Assembly (NCBI GenBank): GCA_001695595.3
Contig: MBPM02000094.1
Coordinates: 1-64,000, forward strand
DNA length: 64,000 bases
Reading direction: 5' to 3'
Source of the DNA: Plasmopara viticola
Taxonomy: Eukaryota; Oomycota; Peronosporomycetes; Peronosporales; Peronosporaceae
The notes under the pieces are model-generated. The model worked only from the letters and a program-made list of their open reading frames with translations. It ran no database searches and was not told where the DNA came from. Shown here piece by piece: positions 54,892 through 64,000 of the stretch. Made by a program: the position numbers and the translations under genes. Positions within the stretch are counted from its first letter, which is position 1. Every line of letters begins with the position of its first letter.

Positions 54892-57800
54892 CTAATGCTG
54901 TGTGTCCTTTGTTACTGACTTGGTCTTGATTCCGGAGGCTTCGCGCAGATACTTCAGCATCTTGGTTCCAAGCGCCTTGGTTAGCATATCTGCAAGCTGA
55001 CTCCTTGTATCAATGTAGCCAATCTTGAGTAATCCATGCTGAACGTTCTCCGGAATAAAGTGATGTCTGATGTCCACGTGCTTTGTACGTGCGTGGTAGC
55101 CCGCGTTGTTTGCCAAAGCTATCGCACTTTGATTGTCTTCCCATATTTGCGTGCCTCCCACTTGTTCTTGACCCATGTCCTTGAGCATTGCGCGCGCCCA
55201 AAGTACTTCTTGTGTGCACAAGCTGAGCGCCATATACTCTGCTTCTGCGGAACTTAGTGCAACTGTTCTCTAAAACTTGGACTTGAATACAACCGAAGCT
55301 TTACCAATGTTGATCAACACACCTGAGACAGACCGTCTGTCATCGGTGTTGCTACCCCAGTCAGCATCCGAAAAAGCTTCAATAATCACCTTTCCCGTCG
55401 CTCTTTGGTAAACGATCCCATGAAGACGTGTCGAATTCAAGTAGCGCAATACACGAATTGCGGCGTTCCAATGTGGTAACCCCGGTTTTTCGAGAAATCG
55501 AGACAGTTGTGTCACGATGTATGCGACGTCCGGCCGAGTGCAAGTTGTAAGCTATAGCAGACATCCAATTAGTGAGCGGTATGGTCTTGACCGCATCTCC
55601 GAACGCTCAGCTTCTGTACTTGGTGACTGTGATGTTGACAGCTTGAGACCGGACGTACACGGATTGTCGACGTTCTTGGCGTTTTTCTGTCCATATCGCT
55701 CAGCCACGTCGCTAATGTAGCGTGTTTGCTTGATCATTAGTGTGGAAGCTGTCATGTCGTGGTCGATCTCCATGCCCAAAATGAACTTCGCCATACCGAG
55801 ATCCTTCATCTTGAAAACACTTTTAAGCATCCCCTTGACCTCTAGAATCTCGTCGCTCGTCTTGGCTGCAATGATCATATCATCGACATAAAGACATACG
55901 TACACAAAACCTTCCACCACTTTGTTCACGTAGACGCATTGATCCGCTTCACAACTTTTAAAATCGTTCTTCTTGAAGACGTGGTCGATCGTCTTGTTCC
56001 AAGCGGTTGCAGCTTGCTTGAGACCATATGTAGCTTTGTTCAGCTGACACGCAAATCCTTGAGCTCCCTTAACACCAATTGGAACTTCCATGTGAACACG
56101 ATCCGACAGTACACTGTTGAGAAAGGCGGTGTCGACGTCCAGCTGTTCCATTTTGTAGCCTAATACCGCACACACTGCGAGTACAACTCGAATTGAGATC
56201 ATGTTGGCCACTGGAGAGTAAGTCTCGAAGAAAAAAAACGCCGTATTTCTGCTTGAAACCTTTAGCCACCAATCGTGCTTTGTAGCGCACAACACATCCA
56301 TTCTGGTCACGCTTCTTAGCAAAAACCCAGCGGCATCCAATCGTACGTCCAATTGATTCTCGTGGAACGAGTGTCCATGTTTTGTTTTTGTGATGCGACT
56401 GTAATTCGGCGTCCATCGCTTGTCGCCACTGTTCTGCCTCGTCACTAGACATTGCCTGCGCATACGTGGTAGGCAAGTCTGATTCTTCACCAACACTCAC
56501 AGCGTAAGCGAGAATAGCTTCAGCTATTAGGCCGTCTTCATCAATCCTTGCACACTTTGAAGATGGTGGTCCTTCGCTTTCTCCCAGACTTTCATCGGCA
56601 TCTGATCCGTTTTTCAGCAACAACATTGGTTCATTTGTACGCCTTGAACGTTTCACTTGCGGTCGAAATACTAATCGATCTTCCTGTGCATCCAGTGTAC
56701 GAGTTCTGTACTCTGTCAGTTCAGAGTGTACTGAGGTCGGTATTCGAAGCATCTCGACCCTTGACTCATTTGTGTCGGACTCCTCTTCATTCATTGGAGC
56801 ATCTGGAATTTCATCTTCTCCTTCACCCTCCATAAATTCATCTTGATCTTGTTGGTGTTCCGTCGGCCCGGACACAGCACTTTCATCGTTGTCTTTGGTA
56901 ACGTGTATCACTTTTATTTGTTTGGGCGGGTGTGTCTCATAAATGCCGCCCACTTCACGCTCGTCCAGCTTCACCGACCGTGATACTGATGTCTTTCTCC
57001 AAATCGTAAACTCGGTATCCCTTGGTGTCTTCGGCGTAACCAAGGAACATGCACTTGAAGCTTTTGGCTTCGAGCTTCGTCCTCTTCACTTGATCAACGT
57101 GAGCATATCCATGAGACCCAAACACCCTAAGATGATCCATCTGTGGCTTCATCTTAAATCCCAGTTCGTATGGGGTGTTATTTGGGTGCATTGTATTAGG
57201 AGAGCGGTTGATCAGGTACACCGCAGTGCTTACTGCCTCTGCCCACCAACATGTCGGAACACACTTGTAGTGTAGCATGCTCCGTGCCTTTTCCATTATC
57301 GTACGGTTCATTCGTTCTGCAATTCCATTTTGATGGGGACTGTATGGTACTGTACGCTGATGTATGATACCGTTTCGCTGACATAAATCCGTAACTGTCT
57401 TGTTGACAAACTCCGTTCCATTGTCCGAACACAGGCACTTGATACGGGTTCCCCACTGATTCTCATGCAGTGCTTTGAAAATCTTGATCTTGTCGGCAAC
57501 TTCACTCTTCTTTGCCAGAAAGTAAGCCACCACATATCGTGAACAATCATACACAAACGTCAAAATGTATTTAGCACCTCCTTTTGAAAGTGTCTTCATG
57601 GGTCCCATCACGTCTGTGTGAACTAATTCCAATACACGTGATGTCTTTGTCGTGGAGCGTCCTGGCAAGGCTTCGATCGTCTGCTTTTCCTTCATGCATC
57701 CACCACACAGGGTTTTAATACCTTGTTTTAGCGCAGGAATACCTTCTGTAAATCGCATGGTCCTCACTGAAACGTCCTCACTTGGATGTCCCATACGAGC

Positions 57801-58992
57801 GTGCCATAACTCCCACTGACTATCAACTCCCGAGTATTGAACCAATCGTGCCTCCTCTTGCTCACAATCCAGTGTGTAAGCTTTCCCATTTCTTGTCCCA
57901 GTTGCCAAAGCTTCGTTCTTGTCCCAAATAGTGCACGAAGCACGCTGAAATTCCACACTAAGTCCACGTTCGGCAAGCTTTCCCACCGACAGTAGACGTC
58001 TGTCAAGTCCAGGGATAAGCAGCACTTCCATCATCGATATGCGTCTTCCATCTAAGCCGATAAGCTTCACTGTTCCAGCTCCTTCGACGCGTAACTTTCT
58101 GCCATCTGCAATTGTTACCTTGATGTCGTCTTTAAGTTGCTTGAAGTCGATCAAGTCACTTCGGTGAGGGGTCATGTGTGACGTCGCACCACTGTCGATC
58201 AGCCAGCTTACTGATTGCTCATCCCCCACAGCAAACACTGCATCATTACCGCTATAACGGCTTCTGGAACGGCTCTCAGCAGGGCAGTCCCGCTTCATAT
58301 GACCAGTCTGGTCACAATTGAAGCATTTTCCTCGACAAACCGCCGCCCTTGCGTGGCGCGTAAATCTTGCGGCCACTTCCTCGTCTGCCCTTGATCCGTC
58401 CATCATTGTCTGTGGCTCGAAACGCTTTCCCACTTTCTTCCTTCTTCTGTAGTCTGTCTGACTCCTTCAACAGCTTCTCCTTGACCTCGATCAGAGTGAT
58501 GTCCTTGGCGTTCTCCACGATAGAAGATATTATTTCATATTCCGCCGGCAAGCTGCTCAGAAGCACAACTAGCTGTCTTGATTCATCCGCCGGCTCTTCC
58601 GTCATCTGGAGTCCCCCGACCAGCTCATCGAACGCGTCCAGATGTTCCACCATGCGAGTGCCACTCTCTAACTTAAACTCATGCAGGCGCCGTGTCATCG
58701 TGACACGGTCGTGTAAAGTGGAACGATGGTAGAGATCGCGAAGCGTTCCCCATGCCTCCAAGGCACGAATAGCAGACCGTATCTTGGTCCGGTGTTGTAT
58801 CTCGACGCCCTGGGCAATTATACCCAATGCCTTGGCGTCATTCACGAGCTACGTCTCCGTTATTTCGCTCTCGCCCTTCGCGCCCATAATGTGTCCCAGC
58901 AGCCCTTTTCTTGCGAGGGCCATTCTCATGTTGAACTCCCAATGGTAGTAGTTACCATCTCCAAGGAGGACTTTGGTGCGCTTGGTAGTCAT
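54892..58992 (-). pseudogene. Copia gag-pol polyprotein, multiply interrupted
   Basis: Starts at an ATG at 58,992 (MTTKRTKVLLGDGNYYHWEF). A TAG at 58,849-58,851 stops gag after 47 codons. Gag continues to about 58,335, where a frameshift precedes the zinc knuckle CFNCDQTGHMKRDC. Next come protease (DSGATSHMTPH), GAG-pre-integrase (HARMGHPSEDV...CGGCMKEKQ), and the integrase core (HTDVMGPM, DNGTEF, HQNGIAERMNRT). A frameshift near 57,000 follows, then the reverse transcriptase start (WRQAMDAELQSHHKNKTWTL), another frameshift near 56,235 in an A-run, and the rest of reverse transcriptase with the YVDDM active site (about 55,880). A further frameshift lies near 55,555, a stop near 55,270, and RNase H ends ADMLTKALGTKMLKYL. 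It cannot make a full polyprotein as read. Confidence 0.9.
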
Positions 58993-59040
58993 GGCGGTGA
59001 CGGTGTGGTGATGCGAGGCTGTTGTTTGCGGCTGTTAACC

Positions 59041-59186
59041 TGTTAAGAAGAAAGTAAAGACCGAAGTGAATATATTAATCCTGACCAATGAATGGCTACC
59101 ATATGTAATTACTAATTGTGACGTACTTGTAATTACTGTTAAGCCATCCATCTGTTCAATATGCATTCAGCGGTGTAATGTTAACA
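59041..59186 (-). repeat. Copia 5' LTR, 146 bp
   Basis: Five differences from the other LTR by eye. The sequence just inside it on the minus strand is ggttaacagccgcaaac, where a primer-binding site should lie; it is not the common initiator-Met type. Confidence 0.95.
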
Positions 59187-61598
59187 ACCGCCACTATGTA
59201 CAGCAGGCAAGTCTCGTTTTTCAAACCACCTGGAACTTGATTGAATGTCTGTTTCGCGATAGATGTCCGTCGACATCGTTGCATATAATTGCGTGAGGTC
59301 CAGTAATGACGTCAATGGCCATGTAGCAGCGATGATTAAGCCGGTTTCTATTTTTTACCAGCTTACGTAGTAGCAACTCAGCATAGACTTTATTCGACAA
59401 GCTGGTAAAGGCATGCCTAAAAATCGAATGTATTGTTATATATAAAATTATAACCCAAATAACACACCCCTTTATCAGCTCATATGGCACAACACTAATT
59501 TCAAATACGCTGTACCATACGATCCTGGCTTGCACTCGCCACGTCAGCCTGTTCTGTCTAATATACTAGCAAGAAGGTTAAATAGCTATGCAGGATCAAC
59601 AAGTACATTCTAAATTCGTGGGTGCATGTGCGGTGTAAAATTTGCCTCTGACGGTAGTCTGACGGCAAAATGTAGGACAACAATCCCTGCTGCCTTTCCT
59701 TTAAACGGCTTGACTGTCGTTTTTTTTACATTTTCTTTTGCGAAGAATCTGAAATTACCGTACCCAATGTCACAACGACACGCTTTATAAGCACTTATTT
59801 GAATAGCGCACAGTAGTTTTGTATGATACGAAACGGTAGACTAATTTCCCCGGTCACTAAGAAAGTTTCACGTTTGGAAATCCGGTCTTGATCATGATAG
59901 AAGAGTGTTCACCTCGAAAGAAATCGCCTACGATTTTGTCAATCAAGATCTCACTGAAGCTGTCTGAGAGAGAAAATGCCCAAAGGTTTACGAATTTAGC
60001 CGCGCAAAATGAGGAGTGGTGATATGCTGGAATGTCGCGCCGCTTAATCGTCTAGCTGCTAAAAAGTTCACTGTGCTGGCTTTCCACATATTAGTTTTGT
60101 AAGAAGCGTCAAACGGATAGTGGAAGAAATACAAAGGAGTTCTACATGTGCTCGATTGGCTGAAGTTCCTATGATATTTTCCAGCAATCAAGCCTATTTA
60201 CTCCCATCTAATCCCGCATGTACAGATGCATCGGCGGCATAAGGGCACGTGTTGCCATCAAATTTTGGCTAACCGAAGACAAAGTCGGGGCTTTTAAATT
60301 TCTTGTCGTCTGCTGATGCTGGCATAAACTATAAAGGAAAAGAAATATGAGCTACAAGTTGGACCATCAAGCAGGTGTCACACGTCCTCACAAAATACTA
60401 TTTCTTTACTTAGGCATGTAAACTCACCATTTTGTTGTAAATTTTGATCGAAGAAGTCTCTCGGTCTAAGGACTGGGATCTTTATAGTTAAAAAAAGATT
60501 AGCACTATAGGCCTTTGCCGTCCGTTACACCAACTCTGGCTAAAATTGCCGGGTCCGAGCATATTTTTTGCCGAATCCTAGCAATGCAGTTGTGATAGCT
60601 ATCGAGGTATTATTACCCAAGTCTGACGCCCAAAAGAACTTGATATCCGCTTTGTATGCATAAATGTTCGTCAATACCGTAAGGGTGTACGCCAATTCAT
60701 TATCTGGCCTGCGCGAAGCGCGTTGGCAAAGGCGTTAAGTTTGCCGGCTTTATATCTGACGCAAAAGCTAAAGATCGCAAAGAATATTACCAACTTCATG
60801 GGAATGGCGGGGCAAATTCATCAGCAATACGCGGTTTGTATCGATGCCAAAATGCTCAGCAATGGAAGCTTTGCTGGTCGTGCGTATGCTGTGCAAAAGA
60901 ACATTTCACACTTGGCCCTCACATTACATTTCGAAATATCACTGAAATTAGCTTTGACGGCAAAACCGTATGTCTATGGATGAAGGAAATTTTGCACCAA
61001 AGCCCGCTGCTTCATTGCCAATGTTTTTCTTTGGGTTCGGATCAAATTCTTTAGCCGCTTTTTTCAAAAGTATTTGAACTTTCTCTTAAAAGCCAGGCAG
61101 TACGTATTTAATTATGAGCGTATTCTTGCTATCCAAAAATTACGGCAAATGCTGGAGATTTGTCGAAATATAACTATTTTTAACGTAGCGCGCTTGTATG
61201 TCGATTCGTAGTGATAGCTCGGCTCTGATATAGAAAAAATGATTTGGTCATCAAAATAATCTCTTTTACAGCATCTGTACCCCTTGTGGCACCTTTTTTT
61301 AGTCAAAATCTAGGGGTACTTTGCCGGTTCACTGGCTATGATATAAGACAATATTTGCTGCAAAGTCCCTTGCCTTCTATTCGAGCAGGTTTGGCCACCA
61401 AGAGGACGTCAAAACAATTGTTCAAGCAAATTTAGACAGAATGCTTTTTGCCCACTTCGCAGTGAAATTAATCTCTTTGCACAAGGTGAGAAATTTTATT
61501 ATGTTACCATCAGCTGACTTAAGATTTACACTTTGATCGAGCAACCATAAGTAGTTGTGTGATAAAATATTTTCACTTACGTTGACTACGCTGATAGA
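59187..61598. other. No recognised gene
   Basis: After the target duplication the sequence is AT-rich with short open stretches only (for example 60,723-60,983 plus, 86 codons, no recognised domain). Confidence 0.45.
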
Positions 61599-61853
61599 CT
61601 AAGAGACAGTGCTTGCTTTCACGTGATCGCAGTTTGTCACCTTCCAACTCCAAGCATTTTGTGGCTTCATGAAGCAACTGATTGTTTTTGCCATATTGAC
61701 CATGAGGCTGACGATCCTTAAGTCGATGTGCTTTGTGCGGCGACCGAGCCGAAAGTTTAATACATTAAGATCGGATTCCGGCGCATTTTGGACACATCGC
61801 TTTGAGTTTTTCGACGGTAAACTCGACCGTGAGACTCCACCATCATATCTCAC
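61599..61853 (-). pseudogene. Possible Copia RNase H relic
   Basis: An open minus-strand stretch contains FRLGRRTKHIDLRIVSLMVN. RTKHIDxR is typical of the end of Copia RNase H (compare ARTKHVDIRHHFI of the element at 54,892). The match is only about ten residues, so this is a weak call. Confidence 0.25.
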
Positions 61854-63052
61854 GGGGCTAAATGTTACGCGGTCTTCTTAAAAAACCTGAGGCCTACCAA
61901 AATCAAGGGCTATACAACGCGTAAATACAAAAGCTGCTGCGCCTTATATAGAGGACGCAAAGCCGAGGCGAAAACAGCATCCTCCGGCACTTTCTGACTG
62001 CAAAATTTACAGAAGTTCAAAATGAAGAAAAATATATTTTTACGAGCACGAAACACTTTTTGTAAAGTAGCGCGTAATACCGCTTAATAGAGTCCCTGAA
62101 AGCCGTTAGAATGACTCCGATACGACTGCATGAAGGCGTTTGTGATAAGAAATCAGAAGTTAAGATTATCCGCGGTCGTTTTACCGTACATTGGAGAATA
62201 ATAAAGTGACCCCGTTTTTCATCCTTCCTAGCGCGGAGATTTAGTGTGTATTTGTCAAAGCGAAGCCATATTGGAGGCGAGTTCACCAAGTGAGCAAATT
62301 ATATTCTTAAGTCCAAGTCCGAGGACGTAAACGATGTAGTTGTCTCGAGTGTTTCGCTCGGGAGATCCACACAATCTCTGAAAACGTAGTTCCCATTAGA
62401 TTGAGGCAGTAACAGCAGTGGGGAGTGCACAATAGTTTTCCCAGACCAGCCTTGCCTTCTGGGGTTTTAGAACGTCAAGTGATATGTGAGATGCTTGAAG
62501 CACGCGCAAAGCCATCGAAAGGCTGTGCTGAAAATGTTTCTACCTTATACCCAAGTGACGTTTACGAACGCCGGATGAATGGTGGCCTCCTGAGAGCCAT
62601 CGCGGCCTGCAAAGCAGATCACCGAATTGCTCAGCACCTTGAGTGGGCGGCACTTATCCGTAAAGTACTTTTCTCTCGTCGGATTTTTTGTCCTAGAGCT
62701 AAAAAGATATCTCACAAGACGGCGACTTGCGTCGGTACCAGCCGGTGAGAATTTTGCACATCCATCACACGCTGTGGTGACAAATTGTCTACCTGCGAAA
62801 TGCTTCGATGGTTGTCGTCTTTGCCTTACCCTATTCTTCCAGGTACGCGATACTGGTCACTTCATCGACGAAGGCTTTCTTGATCAAAATTTGACTCCTA
62901 AATTCACATAAATCTTCTCGGCTTTACAGATTAGTTTTTTTGCATAGTAAGCACCTTTAAGAGCTTTCCATCGGGCAATTACGCCTACGAAAGGATAAAT
63001 GTTCTAATTGCAGCAGCAAAAAAACCCGCTTATTCAGAAATAGTGACAGGAC
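61854..63052. other. No recognised gene
   Basis: A slightly GC-richer patch with open stretches lies at 62,425-62,911, but no domain was recognised. It ends with the 11-bp target duplication agtgacaggac (63,042-63,052). Confidence 0.45.
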
Positions 63053-63382
63053 TTTTCGGAAAAGGTTGGGGTGACGCCCTCCTTCCAAGCGCGGGGGCTA
63101 AATGCTCGCGCGCTTCGGGCAGGTGCTCTCGGGCATCTGCAGGTCTCTAACGAGTCTCACCCTCGACGCGACGGTCTCCAGCACCAGGGCGCCACCTGGG
63201 CTCTTACCAAGTCAGAACTACACAAAATAATGGAAGACCCTCACGGCCTCGGTGCTGGCTGCACTGCCCGCCGAACGAGACCCGACGTATGCGGACACCA
63301 CTCTATGCCGTGGACTAGCCATAGAGCCTAGCACGTGCATAACTTGGCAACGCGATAACGTAATACAATACAATACAATACA
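63053..63382 (+). mobile_element. SINE-like retroposon, complete copy with (AATAC)n tail
   Basis: 330 bp, flanked by a perfect 11-bp direct repeat agtgacaggac (63,042-63,052 and 63,383-63,393). The 5' end is TTTTCGGAAAAGGTTGGGGTGACG; the 3' tail is aatacaatacaatacaatacaa. It carries the best-preserved open frame of the family (63,071-63,331, 86 codons), which includes LGAGCTARRTRPDVCGHHSM. Confidence 0.88.
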
Positions 63383-63546
63383 AGTGACAGGACGTAATCA
63401 GACAATATCGTATTAGAGAAATTGGCATTGAACTGCATTCACAGCAAACTTTAAATGGAAGTTTCTCACCAGAAGATCGTACACAAGCATAATTGAAAAG
63501 CCGAAGTAGTTGATGCATACACCAGGACGTTAAAGCACACATGTAC

Positions 63547-63688
63547 TGTTGGAGAATCGACGCCTCGACCAGCAACTACATATCGGTAAGTACCGGTATC
63601 TGCAATCAGTTGGTGACTACTTAAAATTAGCACTTATAAATATATTCACTTTTGCAATTTGCCAACTAGTGCCCAAGTAACATCTTCA
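63547..63688 (+). repeat. Copia LTR (5'), about 142 bp
   Basis: TGTTGGAGAATCGACGCC...ACATCTTCA, the same family as 10,913-11,054. Immediately after it, ttggttatgagccc is positioned as the primer-binding site, which supports reading this as a 5' LTR of an element continuing beyond the window. Confidence 0.82.
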
Positions 63689-63752
63689 ATTGGTTATGAG
63701 CCCAAGCCCCGCCGACTCTGCCTTCCCACCCCCTGACTCTGCCTTCGCCACC

Positions 63753-64000
63753 ATGGACGCGTCTACGCCAAGCCGGATTAACAAGTTCGACGGCACCAAC
63801 TTCCACAACTGGAAATTCAAGATGCAGATGGTGTTGGAGGAGAAAGATCTGTGGGACGTGGCAAGTGGCGAGATTAAGTTGGAGCAGTGCGTCACTTCGC
63901 TGGACCAAGGAACCTATAAGAGGAAGTCACGCAAGGCGCTTGCGATCATCTGTCTCGCGATGGAAGATTCGCAGCTGCCACTGGTTCGTTCTGCGACTGG
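63753..64000 (+). CDS. Copia gag, 5' part (continues past window end)
   Basis: The ATG at 63,753 is in an ideal eukaryotic context (gccaccatgg). An earlier in-frame ATG at 63,696 lies inside the presumed primer-binding site and is less likely, though the frame between them is open. The protein reads MDASTPSRINKFDGTNFHNW, then KFKMQMVLEEKDLWDVASGE, the standard start of Copia gag (xxFDGxNFxxWKxxMxxxLxxxxLWxxV). The frame is open to the last base. This belongs to a different Copia family from the element at 54,733; its LTR relative is the fragment at 10,789-11,054. Confidence 0.85.
   Translation, partial: MDASTPSRINKFDGTNFHNWKFKMQMVLEEKDLWDVASGEIKLEQCVTSLDQGTYKRKSRKALAIICLAMEDSQLPLVRSAT

Larger units (their letters stand above)
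54733..59186 (-). mobile_element. Ty1/Copia LTR retrotransposon, structurally complete, coding region broken
   Basis: A 4454-bp element on the minus strand with two 146-bp LTRs (54,733-54,878 and 59,041-59,186) that start TGTTAAGAAG and end TGTTAACA. It is flanked by a perfect 5-bp target-site duplication, accgc (54,728-54,732 and 59,187-59,191). The LTRs differ at 5 positions by eye, so the insertion is fairly young. A purine-rich tract (ggtgagtgggag) lies just inside the 3' LTR (54,879-54,890, minus strand). Domain order on the minus strand is gag, zinc knuckle, protease, integrase, reverse transcriptase and RNase H, the Copia order. Confidence 0.95.

Noticed and set aside
60723..60983. 86-codon plus-strand open frame
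   Set aside because: No domain recognised and codon composition not distinct from surrounding non-coding DNA.
1..64000. CRISPR arrays, bacterial operons, tRNA or rRNA genes
   Set aside because: No regularly spaced short repeats, no convincing cloverleaf or rRNA blocks; the gene content is eukaryotic.

Overview
The window looks like the nuclear genome of an oomycete, most probably a downy mildew close to Plasmopara. The evidence is a family of secreted proteins that begin with a signal peptide and carry RxLR and EER motifs (the translocation motifs of oomycete effectors), mostly intronless genes plus one 66-bp intron, and a repeat-rich, gene-poor background. The genus is inferred from the effector N-terminus (MRGAYYVAIAL type), not proven.

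Layout. (1) 1-23,269: a direct duplication of about 10.8 kb. Copy 1 (1-10,789) runs off the left edge; copy 2 ends at 23,269. Both carry the same SINE-like element, an RxLR gene on the minus strand (broken in copy 1, intact in copy 2), a pair of inverted, ankyrin-like relic sequences and a Ty3/gypsy RNase H scrap. Between the copies (10,789-12,472) lie a Copia 3' end and a third, truncated RxLR pseudogene. (2) 23,270-28,287: gene-poor DNA, then a second intact RxLR gene on the plus strand. (3) 29,488-32,775: a secreted or membrane-anchored subtilisin-like protease. (4) 32,776-44,635: about 12 kb with almost no coding signal, holding a gypsy gag relic and a protein kinase fragment. (5) 44,636-53,389: a compact housekeeping island with a NOL8-like RNA-binding protein, a 1720-aa TPR plus nucleotidyltransferase protein on the minus strand, mitochondrial ribosomal protein bL21m, and NAC alpha. 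(6) 53,390-64,000: repeats, namely a SINE-like copy, a structurally complete but multiply broken Copia element with 146-bp LTRs and a 5-bp target duplication, an unassigned stretch, another SINE-like copy with an 11-bp target duplication, and the LTR plus gag start of a second Copia family running off the right edge.

How it fits together. The window shows the 'two-speed' pattern known for plant-pathogenic oomycetes: effectors sit among transposon debris and duplicate, while RNA and protein-synthesis genes sit in a tight block. The four RxLR loci are paralogues. They share a signal peptide, a HVLR or RVLR plus EER region, and a repeated middle region; the two intact genes and the copy 1 pseudogene also share a conserved C-terminal domain, which the third locus has lost. 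Two are intact and two are broken. Many of the breaks, in both the effector pseudogene and the Copia element, are one- or two-base indels, so assembly or sequencing error remains a live alternative for some of them.
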